DNA of 64,000 nucleotides from Cheiracanthium punctorium (Eukaryota; Arthropoda; Arachnida; Araneae; Cheiracanthiidae): NCBI GenBank assembly GCA_038373885.1, contig JAWZYV010012274.1:620001-684000 (forward strand), read 5' to 3'. Made by a program: the position numbers and the translations under genes. The notes under the pieces are model-generated. The model did no database searches, was not told the DNA's origin, and saw nothing but the letters and a program-made list of their open reading frames with translations. This document shows positions 45,804 to 57,190 of the stretch, piece after piece (the stretch's first letter is position 1; every line of letters begins with the position of its first letter).

Positions 45804-47490
45804 CCCAAGACGCTACAATTAGTTCGAGAAAAGCTTATTATATATATAACAATTGCCTTAGAAAAATACTTTCTAATTTAAGCGTTTAGTACGATTTATC
45901 TCGCGGATTTCTTCTTTTCTTTACTGCAGAAAACATTGTTCGGATTTAGTCACCTTAAACGGTGGGCGGACACGAGGGAGGAGTCTGGCTACGGACTTGC
46001 CCATAAGAGCTCTAAAACAATGCTTTGGTAAATCAGAATAGGAGGCTTTCGATAAGCATTTAGGTTCTTGTTCTTAAAATCTAAAACAATTGTTTGTAAA
46101 ACAGTGTACTCTTGAAAAACATGCGTGTATTGCATTTGCAGATTTGCAGCTTTTCTGCCAGTAGCGTAACCTGGATTTTATTTCGGGGATCCCATAGTAT
46201 GTAAAATTTGTTATCTTGAATTGCTTGAACTGTCATTTATTCTCTACCTTTCCTATTTTTATGCAAGTAAACTATTCTCACTTAATTCTAATTCCAATGT
46301 TTATTTCTGATAATGTGGAACAAATTATTACACTGTGGGCGTTAACTTTCATTGTTAGAGCAGAACTCTTCCTGCCCAAGACGCTACAATTAGTTCGAGA
46401 AAAGCTTATTATATATATAACAATTGCCTTAGAAAAATACTTTCTAATCGAAGCGTTTAGTACGATTTATCTCGCGGATTTCTTCTTTTCTTTACTGCAG
46501 AAAACATTGTTCGGATTTAGTCACCTTAAACGGTGGGCGGACACGAGGGAGGAGTCTGGCTACGGACTTGCCCATAAGAGCTCTAAAACAATGCTTTGGT
46601 AAATCAGAATAGGAGGCTTTCGATAAGCATTTAGGTTCTTGTTCTTAAAATCTAAAACAATTGTTTGTAAAACAGTGTACTCTTGAAAAACATGCGTGTA
46701 TTGCATTTGCAGATTTGCAGCTTTTCTGCCAGTAGCGTAACCTGGATTTTATTTCGGTGATCCCATAGTATGTAAAATTTGTTATCTTGAATTGCTTGAA
46801 CTGTCATTTATTCTCTACCTTTCCTATTTTTATGCAAGTAAACTGTTCTCACTTAATTCTAATTCCAATGTTTATTTCCGATAATGTGGAACAAATTATT
46901 ACACTGTGGGCGTTAACTTTCATTGTTAGAGCAGAACTCTTCCTACCCAAGACGCTACAATTAGTTCGAGAAAAGCTTATTATATATATAACAATTGCCT
47001 TAGAAAAATACTTTCTAATCGAAGCGTTTAGTACGATTTATCTCGCGGATTTCTTCTTTTCTTTACTGCAGAAAACATTGTTCGGATTTAGTCACCTTAA
47101 ACGGTGGGCGGACACGAGGGAGGAGTCTGGCTATGGACTTGCCCATAAGAGCTCTAAAACAATGCTTTGGTAAATCAGAATAGGAGGCTTTCGATAAGTT
47201 TTTAGGTTCTTGTTCTTAAAATCTAAAACAGTTGTTTGTAAAACAATTCACGCTTGAAAAGTATGCGTGTATTGCATTTGCAGCTTTTCTGCCAGTAGCG
47301 TAGCCTGGATTTTAATTCGGGGGGTGGATCTCTTGATTTCATTTAGGGGATCCCGTAGTACGTAAAATTTGTTATCTTGAATTGCTTGGACTGTTATTTA
47401 TTCTCTACCTTTCCTATTTTTATGCAAGTAAACTGTTCTCACTTTATTCTAATTCCAATTTCTGATAATGTGGAACAAATTATTACACGG
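45804..47490. repeat. 571-bp tandem array, right arm
   Basis: A partial unit, two full units (the 128-codon + frame starts at 46216 and 46787, 571 bp apart) and the variant end unit. It is inverted relative to 43143-45391. Confidence 0.92.
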
Positions 47491-48298
47491 TGGGCGTCGG
47501 AAATTTTCCGAAAATAAAGGTGTAACTTTTTAATTTGGCGAAAAATAAAAGGTTTGATGTGCGATTTTGTGAAGAAGTGATTCTAGCACCAAGCGCTATT
47601 TATCGCGTTCATTTGCTACTTTAATTATGGGTACACCTGAATGAGTTTTAAACTTGATTTCAGTTCGAATTGTGCATTTTTCTACGCAGCTTTTCGCCAT
47701 CTATTTCTAAAGTATTACATCCAGAAAGAAAATTGTTAGGACTATCAATTTTAATTGTGTTTAATCACACTCATCAATAATGATATACTTTCCAACTTAA
47801 TGGAATAAGGAAAGAAAATAGGGAAGACCCATGGATTATAATACGCTTTTAATACATAGCACTTTAGTGCGTATTTAAAATCTGAAAGTGTTTCAGATTT
47901 TCTTAGTTTTTTTTTCCTTTCCACTTCTGATAAAGGCCAATATCAGAAATAATATAGGACGAAAATAATTTGTACCTTTTTATAAGTTTTTATTATTTAA
48001 CCATCTTAATTTTGTAAACAGAGGCAGCCCGATACGGTAAGCATCGTATCTGGGCGCCGGCTTCGAAGGAGAGTCATTTCGAACTCAAAAACTAAGTAGA
48101 GCATAAAAGAGGGCGTCTTTTTTACATTAGCAGGGGGCGCCCATTTACCCTAGGGTCGCTCCTGTTTGTAACCGTCTTAATTTTGAATTCCATTCAGAAT
48201 CTGAGAGATTTGAGTGACAAGGAAGCCGGTGTGGAACAGGATTCTCTCCGAACAAGAATTATTAAGATGGCTAACCAACTGGTCGCTGGAGGCGGCTA
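47491..48298 (-). repeat. Dispersed repeat 'tagccgcctcc', truncated copy in right arm
   Basis: Inverted counterpart of 42361-43143 with the same truncation point. Confidence 0.85.
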
Positions 48299-48389
48299 GT
48301 ATAATATAAATTTAAACATTTAAAATATACTTTTCAGTATATATTAATATAGTACCAGGTTACCGAGCCATGCTCAGAATCTAAAGGCT

Positions 48390-49320
48390 CCTTAAGTGTA
48401 AAATAATGAATACGTAAATGCCTTGGCACGTATCAATAATCTTCATGGTTGCCAAAGATTTTCATCGCTGTCGGATCACCCATACATTATCAGGTAAGCT
48501 TTGGTTGGCATTCAATGTTACAATGGCATATACTTTGTTTTGAAAAGGGATGCTAAATATTCGACGGTCGGTGCCATCAGAGTTGAGCAAAAAGTAGTTT
48601 AACGTAAGGTGCCTCCTTTCCTTCTGTAGCAGATCAGCGAGGGTATCAACGAAGATCTTGGGCGATGCATTCACTAACAGCGTCTTCATTACTTCAGAAA
48701 TATATCTGTCCATATTGAGGACGTTCAAATTCAGCATCAAGAATTTGAGTTGGTTGAACTGTCAGATGAATGCGTTTATAAAAAAAAAAATTCATCAAGT
48801 CTGTTATACACTGTTCGCAACGTAGCAGTACACACCAAAATCGTTAATAGTTTCACTCGTCATATACTGTGAACAAAGCCATTGTAAAGTATGCTTTCAA
48901 ATTTCGAATTCTTTGAAATGTGGGTGACACCGAAGAAGCAACCACGCCAATTCATTAGGAAAATCGGAATGTCCTACATAAATCTTACAGTCCCCAAAAT
49001 GGTTTCGGTTAATTTTTGTTTTTACTCTTCAGAAAAATGCAAAGCTCCAGGGTGAATGCAATCCATGTTAAAAAGTTTTAAACTATGATAATAAGTACCC
49101 ACATTTGTGGCAGCTTTGTAGATACTTAGACTGTTTACCCGAAGTATATATTTGTCGACGTCTAGCTGTTCTATGTCGTTCTCCTTCCAAATACTAATCA
49201 TCTGTTTCATCTGCTTGTGTGTGAACTGCACGTTCACACATTTGGGCCAAGTGCTGCTGCCGGTGATCATATGTTTCCACAGCTCGTTTTTGAGCTACAC
49301 TTTCATGCATTTACGTCTTT
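48390..49320 (-). pseudogene. Helitron-like remnant (right arm, inverted)
   Basis: Mirror copy of 41340-42200 with the same stops and a few substitutions. The 92-codon stretch is at 48462-48740 on the minus strand. Confidence 0.5.
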
Positions 49321-49370
49321 ATAATACATCTATGATGATAATTCTTTACGATTGAAATTGTAAATTTCTC

Positions 49371-49430
49371 GATAGGCCCGTGCGCATCGTAGGCCCGTGC
49401 GACATAGGCCCGTGCGCATCGTAGCTAGGG
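49371..49430. repeat. aggcccgtgcgcatcgt short repeats
   Basis: Three tandem copies of (at/gt)aggcccgtgcg(c/a) immediately outside the right palindrome end. Another copy lies at 45781-45797 in the spacer. Confidence 0.75.
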
Positions 49431-49830
49431 TTTTCAATGCACAGAGACAACTGAAAATTTTGGGCCCGTTCCTAATTGCCAAAATGCAAGGGAGAAGGTT
49501 TTATATACAATTTTGGCGCCCTTTGGTGCAGCGCCCGGAGACAGGTGCCCCTCCTTGTACTAGTGTAGCTACGCCATTTGCATAGGGATCGGAGAACGGC
49601 ATTAACTCGTTCGGGTTTCTCTTGCAGCGGCATTGATGAGGTGATCATGAATTTCGCTTTCTCGTGAAATCGTGATCGATTTTACCTCTCACACTCACTT
49701 TGCATAAGCTGAACGGTGTTAGGTGAGTCAGCTACTCGTTTGCTGCCACTAATAAGAGAATTTCACCGTTGCGAGTTTTCCGCCTTTCGCGTGATCTCAC
49801 AGTAGTGTTTTAATTAATTAATTTATTTAC

Positions 49831-51085
49831 TAGCCGCCTCCGGCGACCAGTTGGTTTGCCATCTTAATAATTCTTGTTCGTAGAGAATCCTGTTCCTCAC
49901 CGGCTTCCTTGGCACTGAAATCTCTCAGATTCTGAATGGAATTGAAAATTAAGACGGTTACAAACAGGAGCGACCCTAGGGTAAGTGGGCGCCCCCTGCT
50001 AATGTAAAAAAGACGCCCTCTTTTATGCTCTACTTAGTTTTTGAGTTCGAAATGACTCTCCTTCGAAGCCGGCGCCCAGATACGATGCTTACCGTATCGG
50101 GCTGCCTCTGTTTACAAAATTAAGATGGTTAAATAATAAAAACTTATAAAAAGGTACAAATTATTTTCGTCCTATATTATTTCTGATATTGGCCTTTATC
50201 AGAAGTGGAAAGGAAAAAAAAACTAAGAAAATCTGAAACACTTTCAGATTTTAAATACGCACTAAAGTGCTATGTATTAAAAGCGTATTATAATCCATGG
50301 GTCTTCCCTATTTTCTTTCCTTATTCCATTAAGTTGGAAAGCATATCATTATTGATGAGTGTGATTAAACACAATTAAAATTGATATTTCTAACAATTTT
50401 CTTTCTGGATGTAATACTTTAGAAATAGATGGGGAAAAGCTACGTAGAAACATGCACAATTCGAACTGAAATGAAGTTTGAAAACTCATTCAGGTGTATT
50501 CATAATTCAAGTAGCAAAAGCAGAGGATAAATAGCGCTTGGGTTAGAATCACTTCTTCTCAAAATCGCACATCAAACCTTTTATTTTTCGCCAAATTAAA
50601 AAGTTGCACCTTTATTTTCGGAAAATTTCCAAATTATATTTTTCTATTGAGTATAAATCATTTCATTCCTGCTCTGATTTCACATGCACACGATATTTTA
50701 ATTAAAAAATAACCTTACAAATAATCCAAACAAAAAAAAATCGTTATTCTTTTATTTTTACTTCAAGAGTCGGAATCATTTAATAAACTTGCCAAACATG
50801 GCAACCTAGATATGCTCAAACCTCGCTCTTTCCACTGCGGGATTACAATTGCGAAATGGCGAGAGCAAAAATGATTCTTTTTGCGACACGTGTTTTATCG
50901 ATGTCTCCTAAAATAATTCGAATTTTGAAAAAATCGCTTCGAGGTGTGTCGGGACCCGTCCTGGAGAATATCCGTACAAAATTTGGTAGGTCTACGATCA
51001 CCCGTCTGCGAGCTACGCGAGACACAGGCAAACAAACTAACTAACTAACTAACTAACATATTGTAGTTTGTTTTATTTATATAGA
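49831..51085 (+). repeat. Dispersed repeat 'tagccgcctcc', full-length copy
   Basis: Starts tagccgcctccggcgaccag and ends after an (aact)n run (51034-51058) and ttttatttatatagatta. It is the only copy in the window with both ends. Variable short tandem repeats near the 3' end suggest a retroposon-like 3' tail, but I cannot assign it to a known class. No protein is evident. Confidence 0.7.
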
Positions 51086-51086
51086 T

Positions 51087-51255
51087 TATGAAAAATTTCA
51101 AGCCGATCGTACAAACGGTGCAGATTTTATTACGCTTTTGTGCTTAATTTTTTAATCTTTTTGGAGTAATGGTAATAAAATTTTTATCTTGGATTGGTTC
51201 AACCGGAATCGTTATAGAGTCGGTGAATCAATTATCAGCGTAACTATATAGTGAT
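51087..51255 (+). repeat. Direct repeat flanking the palindrome, right copy
   Basis: Partner of 40752-40910. Shared text includes gccgatcg-acaaacg-tg near its start and atcagcgtaactatatag at its end. Confidence 0.6.
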
Positions 51256-51960
51256 TAGCTGACATTCTGAGCTTTGTTAAAACTGTGGTATTCAGTGGAC
51301 TGTTATTTAGAGAATTACCGTTTGCGAATTGTACTGTGCAGATTGTTCAACGACCTCCTGGAAGCAAAAAATTAAGTTTTCTCCTGACATCTGGAATAAT
51401 TTCTCATTCTAGACACCCATTAGCTCTCGTCCCATTCAGAAAAGGAAGAATTCCCAACATCGAAATCACAACAATGCATATTTCATGTTTAGAAAATTTT
51501 CATAATATCTATCTAAATAAAATTATACTTTCATGTGTACATTACCTGTAATCCAAAAATTTTGCGATTTCTATCCGTTTCAATCATATAGGAACCTAGT
51601 ACGATCGTAAAAAAAAGAAAGTTTGTCGTTCGCGCATCACGTAATAACGACAAAAGGGAATAAAATAAAATTTGGTGACATGATCTTTTTTAATAGTTCA
51701 AGGAGGTTAAATCATGATAATGGCATCGATTACAATCTTTCCAATAAAACGATCTTTTCATGTCAAATTTGGCGATGTATTGGGGTCAAATTTGGCAAGA
51801 TTTTGGAAATAATCTTTAAAAAATTGCATCAGCATATGATAAACAGAAGGGTGTATAATACTGGTGCAATTTTGCAAGGTGCTGTAAATGAATTTTAAAT
51901 GATATTTCCGTCCTTTAAATAAAGAGTAATCTGTATTAAATGTCTATTATACTATCTATT
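51256..51960. other. Gene-free stretch
   Basis: 51620-51900 has an old repeat (cgatcttttcatgtcaaatttggcgatgta) loosely similar to 53930-54065. The open frames here lack any domain signature. Confidence 0.4.
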
Positions 51961-51961
51961 G

Positions 51962-52040
51962 TCTACTATATATATCTATATCTATATATATCTATATCTA
52001 TATATATCTATATCTATATATATCTTACTATATATATCTA
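51962..52040. repeat. (tatc/tata)n microsatellite
   Basis: Alternating ctatatata and ctatat units over about 75 bp. Confidence 0.9.
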
Positions 52041-52770
52041 TTGTCTTTTTAATCTGAGTAAATATTAAATCTAATCACTTGACAAAATACAATAGAAACC
52101 GATTCAAGCTCACTGGTTACGTAAATAATTAATCGGAAAACAACGAACTAAAATCCTGAAAAGAAAAAAAATCCTCTAGCTAGAAAAACGGCAAGAAAAA
52201 CACATACGAAGAACAAACTCATCAAAAAATTCCTATCATTTTCCTGAGTAGAAAAACTAGTATTATGAAAATTACATCTCGCAACTCATATCAACAAGAA
52301 AGAAAGATAAAAGAAAAAGGGGAATGGCTCCTACGCCATCTTTAAAACTGAAGTGGACCAAAATCCTTTTTGAAAAATAATTACTCTCCCTTCTTCCCTC
52401 AAAGAATATATATGTGTGTGTGTGCGATCCTACAAATGTATGGTTACAGCCTTAGTTTCTCCCCATTTCCCAATTGTTAAAAAAAATGTTCATTTAATGT
52501 TGTGCTCCAGCTTAATATGTACAGCTGCGGAAAAAAAAAGTCCCACTTGCTCTTTATTTCGCCGTCATTCGTCGTACAGTAAAGTTATATATACCATTCG
52601 TTTGCAAATAACGCATACTTTAATTTACTATTAATTTAATTTGCATCAGGGGCCGTCTTCATATTTAATTCTGCACCAACTTCGTTTTTCTCAATGGCAA
52701 CCCCATATTTTGACTTTATTAAACGAAAGAAAACCTTAAAATTACCCTAAATATAAATTTTCCCCAATTT
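52041..52770. other. Spacer, no feature
   Basis: A short (tg)n at 52410-52424 and A-rich runs. No gene is seen. Confidence 0.5.
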
Positions 52771-53775
52771 TCTAGTGTCGCCCCCTGCTTATATAAAAAA
52801 GACGCCCCCTTTTATGCTCTACTTGGCTTTTGAGTTCGATATGAAGCACCTTCGAAGCCGGCGCCCAGATGCGATTCCTACTGTGTCGGGCCGCCCCTGG
52901 TTACAAAAATAAGATGGTTAAATGATAAAAACTTACAAAAAGGAACAACTTATTTTCGTCCTATATTAATTCTGAAAAGTTTCTGGATGTATTGGCCTTT
53001 ATCAAAAAACGGAAAGGGAAAAAAAAGTGAGAAAATCTGAAAAACTTTCAGATTTTAAATACGCACTAAATTGTTATATATTAAAAGCATATTATAATCC
53101 ATGGGTGTTTCCTATTTTCTTTCCTTATTCCATTAAGTTGCAAAGTATATTATTATTCACGAGTGTAATTAAACACAATTAAAATTGATATTTCTAACAT
53201 TCTTTTTCTGGATGTGTAGCAGACGATAAATTGCGCCAAGCGCTAGAATCACATCTTCTCAAAATCGCATATCAACCATTTTATTTTTCGCCAAATTAAA
53301 AAGTTGCACATTTTAGTCTCGGAAAATTTCGAAATCCTGTTTTTCTTTTGAGTATAAAACATTTTATTCTTGCTCTGATTTCACACGCAGACGATATTTT
53401 AATTAAAAAATAACCTTACAAATAATTTAATCTAAAAAAAAAAATGTTATTCTTTTATTTTTTTTTCAAGAGTCTGAATCATTTAATAAACTTGCCAAAT
53501 ATGGCAACCTAGATATGCTAAATTCTCCCCCTTTCCACTTCCGGGTTACAATTGCGAAATGGCGAGAGCAAAATTAGCCTTTTGCGATAGGTTTTTTATC
53601 GATATCTCCTAAAATAATTCGAATTTTGAAAAGATCGCTTCGTGGTATGTGGGGACCCGTCCTGGAGAATTTCCATACAAAATTTTGGTAGGTCTAGGAT
53701 CACCCGTCTAGGAGCTAGGCGAGACACAGACAAACTAACGGACATTTTACACTCTGTTTTATTTATATAGATAGA
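52771..53775 (+). repeat. Dispersed repeat 'tagccgcctcc', 5'-truncated diverged copy
   Basis: Begins inside the repeat at gtcgccccctgcttatataa (equivalent of 49988) and runs to tgttttatttatatagatag. It is more diverged than the other copies and has small deletions. Confidence 0.8.
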
Positions 53776-54067
53776 TACAAAACTTTATAAAATACTTCAC
53801 ACTGAAGTATTATCGTCATGCGTCATCATCTCTCAATATTAAGAATAGCGACTCTCTTAACAAAATATAATGTTGCTTCCTTTCTATTTAAGCTATGTCA
53901 ATTAAAACGAGAATGGTAAGTCATGCTAAAGGTGTAAGTTATAAAATACGTTTAGATATGTGATCTATCATCGTCAAACTTGACCAGATTTTGAACATAA
54001 CCGCAAAAAAGCTGTATCACGCTAAATCGCTGTAAAAGAGCTTTAAATAAGGTACTATAAACATTTA

Positions 54068-54200
54068 CAGTAATCCCTTATTTATCGCGGTTAATCCGTT
54101 CCAGACTCTACCGAAATTGAATATGCATATAGACGAAGACATTAAAAAATTTACGCAGTGTGACTTTTCCTAGCGCGCAGTGTGACTTTTCCTATCTATC
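54068..54200 (+). mobile_element. Tigger end fragment
   Basis: CAGTAATCCCTTATTTATCG followed by cggttaatccgttcc is a classic Tigger left end. The right end is missing and the tract is followed by a duplicated gcgcagtgtgacttttccta unit. Confidence 0.65.
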
Positions 54201-54359
54201 TTGTGTACAAATACAAATCCACACTGTCTGATCGATCGGCTTGCAATTTTGCACGGATTTGTAAAACGACATGAAGAAGTTCATAGATGACTTCATAATT
54301 TCGAGTATCTACCAGTTCTCGGCTAACTTGTCTTATGGCAAGCCTACATAAAAGGCATC

Positions 54360-54490
54360 TGCCCGAGGGGAAATGTCTTGGTCGAAGGACGTGTTTAAGG
54401 GGCTTCTAACGCGTATTCTCATCACATCTGGAGGAAACAGACCAAAACACTTCATCCGTTGGATTATCGACTCAGACACTACCAGTTAAA
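54360..54490. repeat. SINE fragment
   Basis: aaggggcttctaacgcgtat, then a catcacatctggaggaaac-like core, the same tail as at 1850 and 26598. Confidence 0.5.
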
Positions 54491-56460
54491 GGATTTTTCC
54501 CTAGCATCACCTTTAAAAAGCTTCTCCGACGATACCCTATCGAGTAAAAAATGACTAACATAACATTTTTTTTTTCACGTAAAGACAATAGCAGGAAGCG
54601 AGATTAGCGTCATTTTGATTAAGCGTAAAAAAGTCTTTAAAATTTGTATATTTAAGTAATCGTTGTATTTAAATTAATTTCTACTATTAAATCTGACATT
54701 CATTTCAATTTTTTGTTTTGAATCTTTATAATTATAAATATTAAATAGTTTTGTAGCATAAATGTGCAAGGGACGGTATAAAAGATTGGTAATTACATAA
54801 CTAATTTAAAGGGGGCCGCAGAGTAATGTTTGCGGGGGAGAGGATCCGACTTTTGCGGTAAGCCCCTGGCTTTAGTTTAGAAAAAATCACATAATTTTTG
54901 CACATAAATATAAGTAAGCAAAGTATGTCAGGGCAAGGACTTAAACTGCTTTATCGTGTACTTTTAAAAGCTGTTCTATATACTATGAAATAAACGATAA
55001 ACCTGTATCAGTGAAACTTTCAGGAAAAGTTCTTAAATTTAAAATTGTGTGAAAAGTGACACCCTTCTAAAAACTTTGCTGAGAAAAAATGTTTATTACG
55101 TATCATATATTATAATTTATTACTTAGTTTATAAAAACGTGTAGAAGTACTATAAGTTCTTATAAAGCCTTTGGGAGCTATGAACAACCAGACAACATTA
55201 AATAGGATTCCTTTTTAAAGGACTATTCTTTATAAAGGAGTCGCATTTCGGAGAAATTTTCCCATATGCTTTTGCGAATAAGAATTTTTTCTGAGTCCGA
55301 AAGTTTCACAATCACAACTTGCATAGTTTATCAGAAAAAATATCTTTTGGTTTTTGATAATTCCCAAAGGCAAACTTGTACCACTTATGAGTTTAACCGG
55401 CTGTTTCAAATTATTTTATCAGTACAGGACTTTTAAAATAAATTACTTCTGCAAGAGCACTTCCAATATGACATGCAGTTACTTTTTATGCCTCGAGTTT
55501 CATAAGAAACCATATATTTAAGAAAACAGCAAAAATAACTTTTAGCAAATCTGCATATACAAAAGTCCAAACGAAGTCGGATTTTTGAAAATCCATCTCC
55601 GTGAAAAAATAAATCCTTTTTTAAAGAGTATTTTTAATAACGTATTAAAGTTTAACCGATTCTAGGAGCTGAGAAAAACTTAGGAAGCTGAACTATCCCA
55701 GAACTTCAATTCACCGGGGAGCAGAAGTGGCTAAAATTAATATTTTTGCCAAAGAAGGGGCATGAAAATCAAGTGTACTTTGCTTTTCCGCTAACTTGAT
55801 GAAAAAACCTCTCGATTTTATGTGGCTCTATTCAAAATTTATTATAGCTTGTCCTTCTTGGCGTGTATTTTTTTGCGGCATTCCTTTTGAAATATATCAG
55901 AAAGGAAGGTAACTTCAGAAAGCATTTCTTTAAACATCCGGATAAGATCTGCAGCAAGGTGGCAGTGAGAGCTCAAAGTAATTATCGAAAGAAATGAATC
56001 AACATGTCCAAAGACAACCCCTTGCGGCCATTCCGACGATGTGCGGAAGAGAGTAATTTAGCAGTGGAAATCTGGACGTTTCCCTTGAATGGAAAACGAA
56101 GCGATCAAAGAACGCTTCTTGACAATACACAGCAGAAACTTTAGAAGTGTCTAAAAGTATTTGTGATAATAATACTGTTTAAAAGCTTGATTAGATAATG
56201 AAAATTGTCAGTATGCCCATCTGAATAACCAAAAAAAAAAAAAAAAAAGAAAAGGAAAATGTTGGGAAAAAAAAAAAGTGAAATTTGGCGCCCCTCCATT
56301 AAAACTCGAGTGTAGGCAACCGCCTACGTCGGCTACGCCTCAAACCGGCCCTGATTACACACATCCACATTAACTAAACACACAAAACTTACACTACTAA
56401 AATCAGGATAAAAATCAAAACTCATTACAAACAACTCAAAAATTCTCATCTATTAATTCA
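54491..56460. other. Gene-free stretch
   Basis: AT-rich with poly-A runs near 56230-56277. I see no repeat ends with partners and no coding signal. Confidence 0.5.
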
Positions 56461-56516
56461 AAAATATACGTGAATGTGAACCTTCATTTAAATAACCCAC
56501 GAGCCGCCACTGCCTA
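56461..56516 (+). mobile_element. hAT MITE end fragment
   Basis: gtgaaccttcatttaaataac ending cacgagccgccactg equals the right end of the MITE at 11293-12522. The rest is missing, and an LTR follows directly. Confidence 0.75.
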
Positions 56517-57130
56517 GGCTTTCGTGGATTTATTTTTGGTGCCAAATTGGGCGATATTTCGTCAAAAAGCGCCAAACTTGGAGACATTTTGGTCATTTGG
56601 CGTGATTTTCCCAATGGGACTTGTAAAGTTAGTTTTTCTGCATTAACATGCATAATAGCCTAATATTACTCTTCTATTAAGCAATCATAATCGAGTCTGT
56701 TCTAGTACATTCCACGGATGGTTCTCTCTGGAACCTTCTACGGCGTTCGTCGTAACCTATAAACAGTTTGAGTGAGTTTCTCACAGAGATTCGTTGAGTG
56801 TGTTTGCTGTTTACGTTGTGAATCGTATTTCTTGCCTTTTTGAAACATTGGTTTAAAGTGCTGAGTGTAAAATCTTCATTGCTGAGTCTTGAGGGACTGT
56901 TTACGAAATCCCTCGCGCATTTCCTCTGAATTTTTGCCTGCGGAAGTATTTTATTTTGTGAGAGAAATGCAGCATTTGTGAAAGCTTCTGTACTAAGCTG
57001 ATTGGTATAGCACATTATATTGGCTCATTGTACTTGTGAATTTTGTACAGCTGATTGTTCGATAAAGTTCTAGAAGCAATAAAGTTCGTGTTCCATCCTG
57101 ACAAGTGGACTCTTTACTAGAACTTTTTAC
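56517..57130 (+). mobile_element. LTR, sense orientation, with internal leader following
   Basis: Matches 1-690 in the opposite orientation. It contains cctataaacag (TATA-like, about 56755) and AATAAA (57078-57083). The LTR ends near ctttttacacctac. It is followed by tggactttagaacgacga, a plausible primer-binding site beginning TGG, and a leader to about 57190 that is shared with 58608-58668. No gag frame follows. Confidence 0.65.
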
Positions 57131-57190
57131 ACCTACTGGACTTTAGAACGACGAACCCAGGAATTAGCAGAGTATTCTGCAACAATATCT

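Larger units (their letters stand above)
41291..49370. repeat. 8.1-kb palindrome
   Basis: From gagaaatttacaatttcaat (41291) to its complement ending at 49370, the sequence reads nearly the same on both strands around a 412-bp spacer (45392-45803). Each arm contains, from outside in, a Helitron-like coding remnant, a truncated dispersed repeat (42361/48298) and an array of a 571-bp tandem unit. The arms differ at a low level (for example Ala/Val and His/Arg changes in the 92-residue frame at 41918/48740). The left arm has about one more tandem unit than the right. Confidence 0.93.

Noticed and set aside
43485..47173. A multi-copy gene family of 128-residue proteins
   Set aside because: The copies are units of a young 571-bp tandem array. 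There is no start context, splice or domain evidence, so array amplification explains the conservation.
43143..47490. CRISPR-like array
   Set aside because: Units are 571 bp and contiguous with no spacer variation, in a eukaryotic repeat context.
56677..57015. 112-codon minus frame
   Set aside because: It lies antisense inside an LTR and is not conserved in the copy at 1-690.
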